Below are positions 51,501 to 59,368 of a DNA stretch of 64,000 bases, piece by piece; position 1 is the stretch's first letter; every line of letters starts with the position of its first letter. Position numbers and translations under genes: made by a program. The DNA lies in NCBI RefSeq assembly GCF_963678635.1, contig NC_087066.1:43173682-43237681 (forward strand), given 5' to 3'. Below the pieces are notes generated by a model. It was given only the letters and a program-made list of their open reading frames with translations. It did not search any database and was not told where the DNA came from. This stretch comes from Symsagittifera roscoffensis. Its lineage: Eukaryota; Xenacoelomorpha; Acoela; Convolutidae.

Positions 51501-54500
51501 GGCGGAGTATCTGGAGAGGGCCACGAACAGTCTGAAGGGGGAGTTGAATGATATAAAGAAGGTGGCAGACAGTGCGTTGAGAGACAGGGACAGAATGCAC
51601 AAACAAGTGGCCAAGTTGGAGAGGTGAGCTAGAATTTAGAAAACATATGCAGCAATAGTTGATAGAACTCCTCTATTTTGGCCACTAGTTTTCTCAAAAC
51701 TAACAAAGTAAGAAAACTTTTCAATGAAATTTTTGAAAGTCAAAATATATAATTATAAAATAATTATCATTTATATTGTTGTTTTCATTAAGAAACTTGG
51801 AATAGAAATTGATCGAAAATTTTTATATGAATTTTTACTCCAAATTTTAGATCTTAATGACCGAATGTAGATCGTGATCTCAAGATCTTAATGGCAGAAT
51901 TTAGACCGTGAAAATGTAATCAAAAACTGCGTTGAACCTCTTTGTTGTTTCAGAGACAAGAGTAATCTTGAGAACATAATGGCTGAAGTGAGTAAAGCGA
52001 GGGAGGAGATGGTGGCAGAGAGGGCGGAGATGACCTATAAGCAGGAACAGCTGCTGGCCAAACAGGACGCCTTCGAGGAGACTCTGGCAGATCTGGAGAA
52101 CGACAACCTGCACAAGTCCAAGGAGGTATTTATTTGCTAATTTGCATCAGAAATTCCCCGAAAAATTAATGACATAACTAAAAACTGTAGACAATTGTTT
52201 TGAGTTTATACTTGTTACAACGTTTTTGTTAGAAATAAAATCTCAAAAGGCTTAGATCAAAAAGAGCGCATCGGTTATTTTTAAAGCAAAACAAGGATAG
52301 CCGGTTACTGCGCAAGTGACTAGAAAAAAAATGAGTTTTAAGTTTTGGTTTCCAAAATGAAGCTGAAAAACTCCACAAACTAGTTTTACTTGCTTAAGAT
52401 TCAGTTTTAGGGTCTCAAATAAGGCATAACTCAGCTTGTAAGCCTGCTCGCTTGCTTTAGTCTCTCGAATTAGGACAAAAATATCAATATTTTCAAACCG
52501 CTTTTTCTCAACACTGGGAAATTTTTCTAAACATTTTTAAATGCAAATGGAACAAGAAAGCTCGTACATAGAAGCCCTGAATGTTCCGATTAAAGTCCAA
52601 ATATACATTGTTTTTCATTTTTTCTTTTTTATCCCCTTAATTAACGCTCTGTGAAGTACAAAAGGTGTGCCTGGCGTCTCAAATTGTTTTATAAGATTTA
52701 AACTGCTGGCCTCAGTTCGATTTGGAACGCCCTAAATGGCCAACTACACCTGTTATCAGAAACCAATTTATTGCGTGTCAATTATCCCAAAATGACCAAA
52801 AAAAGAAAATTTCAAAATTCTGTAACTTAAAAAAAAAATAGTCTCAGGTAAAAAATCTTTCTAATTTTAAGATCAATGCGTGAAAATATTTCGGATAATT
52901 TGAAAGTTTTATTCAAAAGTAGCTCGTTAAAAGCCAAAAATTATTCGGGACAAAGAACTTGCGATATTTTTTGCGCTATTGACGCGTGAGCGGAGACTTA
53001 ATACGCCTTAGAAATCGTTCCAAAAGCTTGTTTGCCATGACTGATTTCTTACTAGAAGCGAATTTTCTCACTTTGTATTTTGTCTGGCGTATAATTGGGG
53101 GTAAAGTTTTGAAGAAAAAAAATCATGTAATTTAATTTTTTTCATGTTATTACTGCTCCATGGAGGCAGTAGGAACATTCAGGATTTTGCCTTTTAACTG
53201 GTTCCAGACTCTAGAAAGAACTTTTTATAGTCGGTTGCGGTTTACAGCACCAGCAATCCAAAACCATCTATGAAAAAATTTAAAAGAGATTTTGTCAGTA
53301 TAAAAGAACCTATTTGATCCAAGTAGACACAATGCGCTTTACTTTTTGGTCGAAAAAATTGTTTAATTAATTTTTTTTGCGCAACGCTGGCGGACTAACT
53401 TCCCCCGAATAATTTAAACCAGTACTGAATCCCTCATAGTGCCAATTGCCCCATGAAAAATTGCCCCAGTTTTCAATTCAAATTCGAATTGAAGAGCAAA
53501 GCAATTTTAAATTTCAATGAAATTATTAAAGATAATTAACAGAAAGTAAATATATACATTAAAGACTAAAAGCTAGAAGGACAAACTAACAGTTATGGCA
53601 TTGGGGCAACCCAATTTTTTGCATTCAGCGGCAGAGCATACGATTCATTTCATTTTTCTGAAAATCCGACCCAATAAAGAAGACGATTTTACGAATCATG
53701 GACTTCCTTGCACATCATTCCCCATCCCCACCTTACTGAACGCGCGTGATTTTTATCTCATGGAGATTAAGTTCTTTTCAAATAACGGATATTTTTTATC
53801 GATTAAAAACAGATTCATATTTGGATTTCGAACTCACGCTAAAACTATCAATATTAATTCCCATTTTTTGCCTTACTGACTGTGACCCGTGATTTATTAA
53901 ATTTTGCAATCGATACGTTTTCGTACATAAAGTTAAATGGAATTTGAATTTTTAGTTTAGTCAAATACCCATGCTTGCAATGAAATCAGTAGAAAAGTGG
54001 AAATGTAAATCCATAAAATGTATACTATTAGATTTCGGGAAAATGAATTAAAAAATTGGAATTTTTGTCCTAGGGGGCGCAGCCTTATTAGGGGTTTTTG
54101 TCCTGGGGATTTTATCATTGGGAATTTATTGTGAGGATTTTATCTCGGTGGATTTATTGCTAGACCCGTTGCACAAACAACAATCCTTATGTTTTCCTCC
54201 TGTTTTTCTTGCTCTAAATAGAAAAGGCAACCCTGAATGCTTGCACTAGAGAAGATTTGTTGGCATGCTGTCAACGACACTAGTTCAAACTCCACTAGCC
54301 GTTGAATTGTTTGCGTTCCAATCATTTAACACTTTGATTGGAACTTATTTTCTCTTGTTGTAACCAGATTTTAGGGTTTTCAAAGTCAAATGTGCAACTT
54401 ATTGAAATAAAATGACGATATATTGTTGTTTATTACTATTTTTTTTTAATTACCTACAAAGGGGAAGTGGACTTTTTGGCAAAAAAAAACGGCATCTAAA

Positions 54501-55111
54501 ATTCAGTGCGAGAATACCAAGGCTAATCATCCCTTTCCCTGTTTGGTCTAGTAACACAGGTGCATCCATTAATCCGATAAGGATAGACTTAGTTGGTTAA
54601 ATTGGTGCTGATCTCCCATCCACCACCTCGGGATGCTAGTTCTAGCTCGGAATATGCTATGCTTTTAGCGCTTTTAGCGCTGCAATTAATTTTGCCGAAA
54701 CATACACGAAAACTAGTCATGAAGTCTGCAACAATTGATAAGAAACTCATTTACTGTTGTACTGAATTTAATTTAATGATTTTTTATCATGATTCCTTTC
54801 AGTTTGTTGTTAGCTTATAACAAAACTTATTCACCCTTAGGGGCAGAAGCCACTGTAACTCCTATTCAAACCTCGCAACTTGGCAAAATCTTTTCAAGTT
54901 TTGTTGAAAACTGTTCGCTTGATACTGTGCTGCAACATAGTCCTTAAGTTCACATCATTTCTTTCCCTGTAGATCAGCGCAAAGGAGCAGCAGATGGGGG
55001 AGTTGAGGGAGCACGTGACCCAGTTGGAGAGACAGACGGATGCCATGAAGAGCGAAGTGAGGCGACAGAAGAGGGAGAGAGAGGACGCCCAACACCAACT
55101 CAACCAACTCA
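33385..55111 (+). CDS. Rootletin (ciliary rootlet coiled-coil protein), 5' part of gene
   Basis: Twelve exons joined in phase: 33385-33516, 42466-42549, 42712-42839, 44571-44736, 45073-45179, 47703-47930, 48841-48928, 49338-49444, 50752-50950, 51424-51623, 51954-52125 and 54973-55111. They total 1750 nt, or 583 codons plus one base. Known role of the family: a long parallel coiled coil that polymerises into the rootlet anchoring the basal body and links centrioles. The protein is Glu/Lys/Gln-rich with heptads. Recognition rests on three motifs as I recall them from animal rootletins: the WRSF...DL region at the exon 5/6 junction, an IGQAVLAD segment in exon 8, and the SRSRSPD then KKRQMQIE segments in exon 9. 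The start ATG at 33385 has AAAC before it. The vertebrate protein is about 2000 residues, so most of this gene lies beyond the last exon seen. Exons 2-5 are taken from the intact second copy. Confidence 0.85.
34994..35546 (+). mobile_element. Hairpin-ended short element, copy 1
   Basis: 553 bp from TTGTTCCGACTTTCGATACG to GAGCAGTCTTGTTA. The 5' end folds: TTCCG pairs with CGGAA outside the palindrome CTTTCGATACGAAAG. The 3' end has the hairpin CAGGGCTTCGCCCTG. GTTCCGACT near the left end is the reverse complement of AGTCGGAAC near the right end. The interior contains TTAACGCG twice. There is no reading frame, so it is non-autonomous. The superfamily is not recognised. Confidence 0.8.
36955..37480 (+). 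mobile_element. Hairpin-ended short element, copy 2
   Basis: 526 bp with the same 5' hairpin (here CTTTCGTTACGAAAG) and the 3' hairpin CAGGGCTTCGCCCTG, followed by ATACGAGCAGTCTTGTTA. It lies inside duplication copy A and was duplicated along with it. Confidence 0.82.
38158..38241 (+). pseudogene. Rootletin exon 2, copy A
   Basis: 84 nt, phase 0 at both ends, acceptor TTTCAG and donor GAG|GTTAAT. It encodes LTQYKKKCGDLETLLIGR and continues to DDLTAE. The only change from copy B is GGT (Gly) for GAT (Asp). The exon itself is intact; it is called pseudogenic because its cassette carries a stop in the next exon. Confidence 0.75.
38601..38728 (+). pseudogene. Rootletin exon 3, copy A, with in-frame TAA
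   Basis: 128 nt, entering in phase 0 and leaving in phase 2, with acceptor CATTTTAG and a weak donor AA|GTTTGA. At 38688-38690 the frame reads AAC GAG TAA CAG, where copy B has TTA (Leu). One other, silent, change separates the copies (GGA/GGG). Use of this exon would truncate the protein after about 101 residues. A G12 tract lies about 50 nt upstream. Confidence 0.8.
39316..39481 (+). pseudogene. Rootletin exon 4, copy A
   Basis: 166 nt (1 + 55 codons), differing from copy B by one silent change (TCG/TCA). The acceptor is TTTAAG instead of TTTCAG, probably weaker. The donor is CAG|GTATGA. Translation gives a coiled-coil segment rich in Lys, Glu and Ser, ending AKKEEQ. Confidence 0.75.
39832..39938 (+). 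pseudogene. Rootletin exon 5, copy A
   Basis: 107 nt, phase 0 in and phase 2 out, acceptor TTGTGCAG and donor ACTG|GTAATT. It encodes KFDKYLSSERDILLGIWRSF and onward. Compared with copy B it has Lys for Asn at the first codon and two silent changes. Joined to exon 6 it would restore TG+G = Trp, just as copy B does. Confidence 0.75.
39980..40102. mobile_element. MITE-like element with CCCGGGTTGRCC ends, at the duplication junction
   Basis: Begins CCCGGGTTGGCC and ends GGAGGTCAACCC. The interior has CTTATCATACAATTTC and CTTGTCATACAATTCC, the inverse of the TTGTATGATAAG core seen elsewhere. The right end is damaged relative to the copy at 45221-45353, exactly where copy A meets copy B, which suggests that the duplication breakpoint lies within or beside this element. 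Confidence 0.7.
40555..41081 (+). mobile_element. Hairpin-ended short element, copy 3
   Basis: Counterpart of copy 2 inside duplication copy B. The 5' palindrome region reads CTGTCGATACGAAAG, with one arm mismatched. The 3' end is CAGGGCTTCGCCCTG then ATACGAGCATTCTTGTTA. It was carried by the segmental duplication rather than by its own transposition. Confidence 0.82.
40989..42400 (+). repeat. 706-bp tandem duplication inside copy B
   Basis: Two units, 40989-41694 and 41695-42400, each starting CACATTTAACTTTTTAATG. Each carries the 3' end of the hairpin-ended element (the second ends at 41787), the same intronic filler, and a 60-codon accidental reading frame spaced exactly 706 bp apart. Copy A has a single unit, so this arose after, or separately from, the larger duplication. 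Confidence 0.9.
42466..42549 (+). CDS. Rootletin exon 2, copy B (intact)
   Basis: 84 nt, phase 0/0, acceptor CTTTCAG and donor GAG|GTTAGT. It encodes LTQYKKKCGDLETLLIDR then ARQIDDLTAE. The downstream intron is only 162 bp, against 359 bp in copy A, with a G9 tract in place of the G12 tract. Confidence 0.8.
42712..42839 (+). CDS. Rootletin exon 3, copy B (intact)
   Basis: 128 nt, phase 0 in and phase 2 out, encoding LEKLRRETEMQLHEADEK and on to LQDALAQLKDAKT. The codon at 42799-42801 is TTA where copy A has TAA. The donor is AA|GTTTGA, weak, but the only GT that joins in frame with exon 4 (AA+G = Lys, then LQSQQKRDD). Confidence 0.75.
42840..44570 (+). other. Intron 3, copy B
   Basis: About 1.7 kb. 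It includes the 1.1-kb segment absent from copy A (43026-44168), with a 30-bp tandem repeat at 43771-43870. A possible short exon near 43425 was considered and rejected. Nothing else was recognised. Confidence 0.65.
43771..43870. repeat. 30-bp tandem repeat, about 3.3 copies
   Basis: Unit of the form AATTGATGATCAAAATTTATCAAACTTT with few differences (AATTGATAATCAAAAC in one copy). Each unit contains TTGATGATCAA, itself nearly palindromic. Confidence 0.85.
44571..44736 (+). CDS. Rootletin exon 4, copy B (intact)
   Basis: 166 nt, phase 2 in and phase 0 out, acceptor GATTTCAG and donor CAG|GTATAA. It encodes LQSQQKRDDSSRQEFDML followed by Lys/Glu-rich heptads ending REAKKEEQ. Identical in protein to copy A. 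Confidence 0.82.
45073..45179 (+). CDS. Rootletin exon 5, copy B (intact)
   Basis: 107 nt, acceptor TTGTGCAG and donor ACTG|GTAATT. It encodes NFDKYLSSERDILLGIWRSF then a segment ending VALKRNTD, and the split Trp codon TG|G joins exon 6. The WRSF block followed by a basic stretch and then an Asp-Leu motif is the part that most resembles the N-terminal domain of animal rootletins as I recall it. Confidence 0.82.
45221..45353. mobile_element. MITE-like element with CCCGGGTTG / CAACTCGGG ends
   Basis: 133 bp. The left end CCCGGGTTGGCC and right end GGTCAACTCGGG are imperfect inverted repeats. The interior has two copies of CTTNTCATACAATT and a facing TATGATAAGC. This is the best-preserved member of the family seen at 27420, 31657 and 39980. 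It has no coding capacity. Confidence 0.75.
45676..45733. repeat. AT-rich nested inverted repeat
   Basis: ATATAATCCATTA at 45676-45688 pairs with TAATGGATTATAT at 45721-45733. Between them are the perfect palindrome TATAATCGATTATA and a second TATAATCCATTA that could compete for the same partner. It would extrude readily as a cruciform. Function unknown. Confidence 0.75.
45929..45955. repeat. Poly-C tract (C12-T-C14)
   Basis: Twelve C, one T, then fourteen C. On the - strand this is a long G-run with quadruplex potential. Length in the assembly may be inaccurate because homopolymers are error-prone. Confidence 0.9.
46472..46993 (+). mobile_element. Hairpin-ended short element, copy 4
   Basis: 522 bp with intact terminal structures: TTCCG...CGGAA around CTTTCGATACGAAAG at the left and CAGGGCTTCGCCCTG at the right, ending ATACGAGCAGTCTTGTTA. 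It lies outside the segmental duplication with unrelated flanks, so it is an independent insertion and helps define the ends. Confidence 0.82.
47703..47930 (+). CDS. Rootletin exon 6
   Basis: 228 nt, phase 2 in and phase 2 out, acceptor TTATTAACAG and donor AGCCA|GTGAGT. It encodes DLTGMQEHLAKVSQKSEDF, then an Arg/Glu-rich charged run and a segment ending ADWSHEREAMKS. An alternative donor at ...GAGAGG|GTGAGT (47800) could give a shorter form but would break the frame into exon 7. The reading frames opposite this exon on the - strand are shadows. Confidence 0.82.
47931..48840 (+). other. Intron 6
   Basis: About 0.9 kb. It starts with an A/T-rich run of ATAATAAC-like words (47945-48090) and contains the 195-bp inverted-repeat element at 48464-48658. 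Nothing else was seen. Confidence 0.65.
48464..48658. mobile_element. 195-bp inverted-repeat element built on AGACAATTCAG
   Basis: The left arm at 48464-48496 contains AGACAATTCGGACAAAGACA. The right arm at 48625-48658 contains GAATTGTCTTTGACCGAATT. The arms match over about 33 bp. AGACAATTCAG occurs three times in the left half, so the arm is itself made of short direct repeats. Non-coding and probably non-autonomous. Confidence 0.75.
48841..48928 (+). CDS. Rootletin exon 7, ending at a GC donor
   Basis: 88 nt, acceptor TCTCTCAACAG. It encodes IEDLRDAIAKQQAEAEERR and ends AEEAERTR. The donor AGG|GCAAGT matches the usual GC-AG consensus and leaves phase 0, which fits exon 8. Using the nearby GT (GCAA|GTTAAC) would create a stop two codons into exon 8, so the frame supports the GC site. 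Confidence 0.8.
49338..49444 (+). CDS. Rootletin exon 8
   Basis: 107 nt, phase 0 in and phase 2 out, acceptor ATTTTCAG and donor GGAAA|GTGAGT. It encodes DGDAEKLKQLDDHVSTL then NAYIEEIGQAVLADAAQG. The acidic start followed by IGQAVLAD resembles the segment of vertebrate rootletin just before its Ser/Pro-rich insert, from memory. Confidence 0.83.
49445..50751 (+). other. Intron 8
   Basis: About 1.3 kb. Its centre is the 42-bp minisatellite (49957-50337), flanked by degenerate CATG-rich sequence from about 49795 to 50470. The ends of the intron show nothing else. Confidence 0.7.
49957..50337. repeat. 42-bp minisatellite made of two 21-bp halves
   Basis: Seven near-perfect 42-bp units start at 50012, 50054, 50096, 50138, 50180, 50222 and 50264, with partial units at each side. 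Each unit is GTATGATCATGTATCCTGCA+G followed by GTGTGAGCATGTTTAGTTCA+G. The halves agree at 14 of 21 positions. Because 42 is divisible by 3, long frames stay open on both strands (14-residue repeats such as GMIMYPAGVSMFSS). Intronic position and lack of non-repeat coding sequence argue against a protein. Every 21-bp junction reads CAG|GT. Confidence 0.92.
50752..50950 (+). CDS. Rootletin exon 9 (Ser/Arg-rich hinge)
   Basis: 199 nt, phase 2 in and phase 0 out, acceptor GTTTTGCAG and donor GAG|GTGGAT. It encodes SLFANEFDVKLTGDDFINLR, then a Ser/Arg-rich stretch ending TASRSRSPD, then ALKKRQMQIE where the coil resumes. A Ser/Pro/Arg break followed by a KRQ-Gln motif is a feature I recall of vertebrate rootletin at the equivalent place. 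Confidence 0.85.
51231..51243. repeat. Poly-G tract (G13) in intron 9
   Basis: Thirteen consecutive G in an otherwise featureless 473-bp intron (50951-51423). Similar G or C runs occur at 38543, 42657, 45929 and 49050, a recurring property of these introns. Confidence 0.85.
51424..51623 (+). CDS. Rootletin exon 10
   Basis: 200 nt, phase 0 in and phase 2 out, acceptor TTTTTGCAG and donor GAGAG|GTGAGC. It encodes EALKKSGDTVEQVESAEA, then Ala/Glu/Arg heptads and a segment ending HKQVAKLE. Continuous coiled coil without proline. The reading frame opposite it on the - strand is a shadow. Confidence 0.85.
51954..52125 (+). CDS. Rootletin exon 11
   Basis: 172 nt, phase 2 in (AG+A = Arg) and phase 0 out, acceptor TTGTTTCAG and donor GAG|GTATTT. 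It encodes DKSNLENIMAEVSKAREEM and continues to ENDNLHKSKE. The DKSNL start directly after an Arg matches an RxKSNL motif recalled from vertebrate rootletin. Confidence 0.85.
52126..54972 (+). other. Intron 11
   Basis: About 2.8 kb. It contains a diverged hairpin-ended element (52556-53195), a patch with three TTGCCCCA-like words at 53440-53470, and a loose series of GGGRATTTT-type words at 54060-54165. Several short open frames (for example at 53595-53879) have no other support. No additional exon is required by phase. Confidence 0.6.
52556..53195. mobile_element. Diverged hairpin-ended element with terminal inverted repeats
   Basis: The right part (52950-53195) follows the family: TTGCGCTATTGACGCGTGAG then GGAGGCAGTAGGAACATTCA. 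The left edge, GCTCGTACATAGAAGCCCTG followed by AATGTTCCGATT, is the inverse of the family's right end. This copy therefore has longer terminal inverted repeats than the others, or is two nested fragments. Confidence 0.55.
54973..55111 (+). CDS. Rootletin exon 12 (last exon seen)
   Basis: 139 nt, phase 0 in and phase 1 out, acceptor CCCTGTAG and donor CTCA|GTGAGT. It encodes ISAKEQQMGELREHVTQLE and ends DAQHQLNQL. The next exon must enter in phase 1. None was found in the remaining 8.9 kb. Confidence 0.83.
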
Positions 55112-55211
55112 GTGAGTCATTCATTTATGCTTCCAACTCAGAATTTATGCTTCCACCGAAATGGTCGATCCAAATGCTATTGTGCAGCCAAAAATCTATA
55201 ATCGCGCAGTA

Positions 55212-57686
55212 CCTATAATCGAATTGAGTGGAAACATAAATTTGAACTGAGTCGAAACATAAAGACGAACTGATTCGAAACATAAGGTCGAACTGATTCG
55301 AAACATAAAGTCAAACAGAGGCGAAACATGTAATTGAACTGAGTCGAAAAATATAGTCGAACAGAGTTGAAACATATAGTCGCACTGAATCAGAACATAA
55401 AATCGAACTGAGTCGAAACAAAAAGTCGAACTGAGTCGAAACAAGAAGTAGAACCGATTCGAAACATAAAGTCGAACTGAATCGAAACATAAAGTCGAAC
55501 TGATTCGAAATGTAATTTAGAACTGGATTGAAAAATAAAACGAATTGATTCGAAACATAAATTTGAACTGATGCGAAACGTATGGTCGAACTGAGTCTAA
55601 ACATATCGTCGAACTGAGTCAGAACATAAATTCGATCAGAGTCGAAATGTGTAGTAGAACTGAATTGAAAAAAAAAAGAACTGAATCAAAACATAAATTT
55701 GAACAGATTCGAAACGTATAGTCGAACTGATTAAAAACAATTAGTCGAACTGAGTCAGAACCTAAAGTCGAATTGAGTGGAAACACAAAGTCGAACTGAA
55801 TCAAAACATAAGTCGAACTGAGTCAAAACATAAACTGGAAATGAGTCGAAAGATAAAGACGAAGTGAGTCGAACTATATAGTCGAACGGAGTCAAAAAAT
55901 AAATTCAAACTGATTCAAAACATAAATTCGAACTGAATCAAAACATAAATTCAAGTTTGATTGAAACATAAAATCGATTTCATTCAAGAAACGAAGTCGA
56001 ACTGATTTGAAACATGTAGTCCAACTGAGACAAAACTTAAAGTCGCGATGAGGTAGAGTCGAATCGTAGAGTCGAACTGAGTCGAAACATAGAGTCGAAC
56101 TAGTCGAAACATGAAGTCGAACTTCTTCAAATCAGATAGTCGGACTGAGTAAAAAAAAGTCGAAACATCTAGTCGAACTGAGTCAAGACACAAAGTCGAA
56201 CTGAGTCAAAACAAAAAATCCAACTGATTCAAAAAATATTGACGAACTGAGTCAAAACATAAAGTCGAAAAGATTCAAATCATAAAACTGAACCGAGTCG
56301 AAACATATAGTCAAACAGAGTCGAAAAATAAAAATAAATTGAGTCGAAAGATAAAGTCGAACTGATTTGAATCACATAGTCGAACTGAGTCGGAACATAA
56401 AGTCGAACTGAGTTAAATCAAAAATTCGAACTGATTCGAAACATATTGACAAACTGAGTCAAAACATAAAGTCGAAAAGATTCAAATCATAAAACTGAAC
56501 CGAGTCGAAACATATAGTTAAACAGAGTCAAAAAATAAAAATAAATTGAGTCGAAAGGTAAAGTCGAACTGATTTGAAACATAATTTTGAACTAAGTCGA
56601 AACATGAAGTCGACCTGAGTCAAAACAAAAAGTCGAACTGAGTCGAAATATACAGTCGAACTGAGTGGAAACAAGAGGTATAACCGACTCGAAACATATA
56701 GTCGATCGTAGTCGAATCATAAAGTTGAACTGAGTCGAAACATGGAGTTGAACTGAGTCGTAACATTTAGTTGAACTGATTCGAAACATATAGTCGAACT
56801 GAGATATAACAAACAGTCAAAGTAGTCGAAACATAAAGTTTAACTGATTTGAAACATATAGTCGAAATCAGTCAAAACATACAGTTGAACTGAGTCGCAA
56901 CATAAAGTGGAACTGGTTCGAAACAGATAGTCGCACTGCGGATTGATTCAAAAGATAAATTTGAACTGAGTCTTAACAAAAAAAGTTGAATTGAGTCGAA
57001 ACATAAAATCAAACTGAGACGAAACATCTAGTCGAACTGAGTCGAAACATAAAGTCAAACAGAGGCGAAACATGTAATTGAACTGAGTCGAAAAATATAG
57101 TCGAACAGAGTTGAAACATATAGTCGCACTGAATCAGAACATAAAATCGAACTGAGTCGAAACAAAAAGTCGAACTGAATTGAAACATAAAATCGAGCTG
57201 ACATGAAACATAAAGTCTAACTGAGTCGAAACAAAAAGTCGAACTGATTCGAAACAAAAAGTAGAACTGATTCGAAACATTTTGACAAACTGATTCAAAA
57301 CATGAAGTCGAACTGAGTTGAAAAATTAAATCGAGCTGAAACATAACCTAGTGCTAACTCAAAACAAGAAGTCTAACTGAGTCGAAACAAAAGGTGGAAC
57401 TCAGTCGAAACAAAAAATCGGACTGAGTCGAAACAAAAAGCCGAATTGAGTCAAAACAAAAAGTCGAACTGATTCGAAACTTTTTGAATTACTGGGTCAA
57501 AACATAAAATCGAAATGAGTCAAAACATAAAATTGAACTAGTCGAAACATACAGTCAGACCGAGTTAAAACATAAAGTTAAACTGAGTCGAAAGATAAAG
57601 TCAATCTCATTCGAAACATAAAGTCGAACTAAGTCGAAACGTAAAGTCGAATCGGCTCAAAACATAACTTCAAGCTGGGTCGAAAC
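55212..57686. repeat. 23-bp degenerate tandem array, about 2.5 kb
   Basis: Roughly 105-110 copies of a unit close to AGTCGAACTGAGTCGAAACA + TAA. The unit contains GTCGAA twice, so it is itself a 10+13 double. Higher-order structure is visible. Blocks at 56241 and 56448 repeat at 207 bp (nine units). A block of about 125 bp at 55311 is repeated almost exactly at 57055. Long frames on the - strand with FDSV or STQF-like repeats follow from the 69-bp triple period and are not considered genes. Confidence 0.93.
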
Positions 57687-58439
57687 ACTGGAATTGAGTT
57701 GCCTGGCCGCATCGCTGTGCTGCGATAGCGTGAACAAAAAGCAAAAAAAAAGGCGGCGGCTCAAAATCAAGTTTCAATAACATTCTGTTCGGAATTTTTT
57801 TGTAAAGAGTTCCAATGCAACAATCTTGCTTACAATTTTTAACTGACCGCACACAAGATTCTCAAAAACACTCAAATCAAAAATCTGAGAATTTCTTTTT
57901 AAAAAGTTAGGGACCTCGAAATTAAAATAAAGTTCAGGGAAATCAAACATTCATCTAAATGCAAAAAAACTACTTCCCGTGAGTTTTAATAACTTTGAAT
58001 TTAATGCTTTCTCCCCTTTTTTTTTGAAAAAATATCAGCTCCCAGTTGTAGAAAAAAATTGGCGTTTATTGGTTCATAAAAGTCAACTTTGCTAGACAGC
58101 CACACCAAAGGTACCTTTTCTTTGAAAAAGATGCATCTTCCACAAAAAATTCTAAATGAAAAACTTTTATTCGTTTTTGAAATTTTTCCCACCAAACGCA
58201 ATTTTTAGTACAACTTGAAACTTTTACACGAGTATGAAAAAGCAAAAAGTCGCAGAAGTTAAAAGTCCCTCCTCGACAAAATTGCCAAGTTTAAACGACT
58301 ATAATTTTACCGAAAAATGAGGTAGTGTTTTTTTTTTTGTTAATTTCGAGCTCCAATAATGCCCAAAGTATATGAAAAATCATTATTAAAAAATTCAGCA
58401 AAAAATCGGTTTTTCAATTAGGAATCTTTTGCCTGAACT

Positions 58440-58725
58440 TTTGAACCATCTGAAAAATGTTTTACCTGTAATTTTTTTATCTAGTTATGAAGGCTGCATT
58501 TAAGCACTATATATTTTTAAGTTTTTTTTTCCATCAGCATTAACTTTATGTTGTCAGAAATAAGCGTTTGTTTTTTTATTGCGATCTGAAATTTTTCCTT
58601 TTTTAATCGCTCAAATGCTATTTTACTGCAGTGTTATTTTTTTGATCTTTCATTATCAAATTTTATGAATTAGTTTTTCGTCCAACACCCTTTAGGACAG
58701 TATGATTATTTAGGTCCTCGCCCTG
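58440..58725. mobile_element. Old copy of the hairpin-ended element (3' part)
   Basis: TTTACCTGTAATTTTTTTAT with a following AGTTATGA matches the family's TTTCACCTGTGATC...AAAGTTATGA segment. The end GGTCCTCGCCCTGACAG corresponds to the 3' hairpin and tail. Strongly diverged; the left end is not seen. Confidence 0.4.
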
Positions 58726-59325
58726 ACAGAAGAATTTATATTCTGTTTCAAAAAACTTACAAATTGCGAAATTTGTTTCGCCGACAATTTTAAAAAATTT
58801 TGTTTTCACCTTTGTATTTGGGCGTGTTTTATTTTTGTTTCTCGTTTTTTTTGTTTTCCTTGCAGAATCAGCTACCACAAATAAGCATCGAAAAAATTTG
58901 AGTGATATAGTATACTAAAGTTCTTTCAGTTGTGATAAAGCGATTTTTAAAAACTTCCTAATTATTGAAAAAAATATATTTCAAATTATCGGTTTTTCGT
59001 CTTTGTTCGAGCGAATAAAGCAACCGAGCTTTCACAAAAGCTCAAATTAATCTTAGAAGTTTCCAATAGTTTATTTTAAATTGTAAAAAACTGAGATATA
59101 CTTGAGTAACCCTAGATTTTTTTTAGTAGTTTAGCACCTTATTGGAATCTTTTTTGATTTTTCTTTCGTTTTTCTAGTCATTTTTCTGAAAAATTGCTTT
59201 TCAAATAGCTTATTTTACTATGACTGTCGAATATAAGTAACGTTTGGTTTTTCGTTGAGATCTTTTTTCACACCATGCAGAAAAAAACTATACTAATTTT
59301 TAAAAAATAGTTGTTGAGTTTTCAA

Positions 59326-59368
59326 GACGATTATCGGAACATTCTGTGCTACTTGCACAGTAATCGTC
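59326..59368. repeat. Stem-loop related to the element 3' end
   Basis: GACGATTA at 59326-59333 pairs with TAATCGTC at 59361-59368. Inside, CTGTGC pairs with GCACAG around TACTT. CGGAACATTC lies directly before the inner stem, as it does before CAGGGC...GCCCTG in the element family. The stem is kept with different bases. Confidence 0.5.

Noticed and set aside
53437-53618. TTGCCCCA words facing a GGGGCAA word as an inverted-repeat element
   Set aside because: The words do not align in the same order on the two sides; no consistent arms.
55196-57344. Several - strand frames of 60-111 codons with repeated FDSV / STQF motifs
   Set aside because: By-products of the 23-bp array (69-bp coding period), fragmented by many stops.
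55212-57686. CRISPR-like array
   Set aside because: Repeats are contiguous and diverged with no unique spacers, and the context is eukaryotic.
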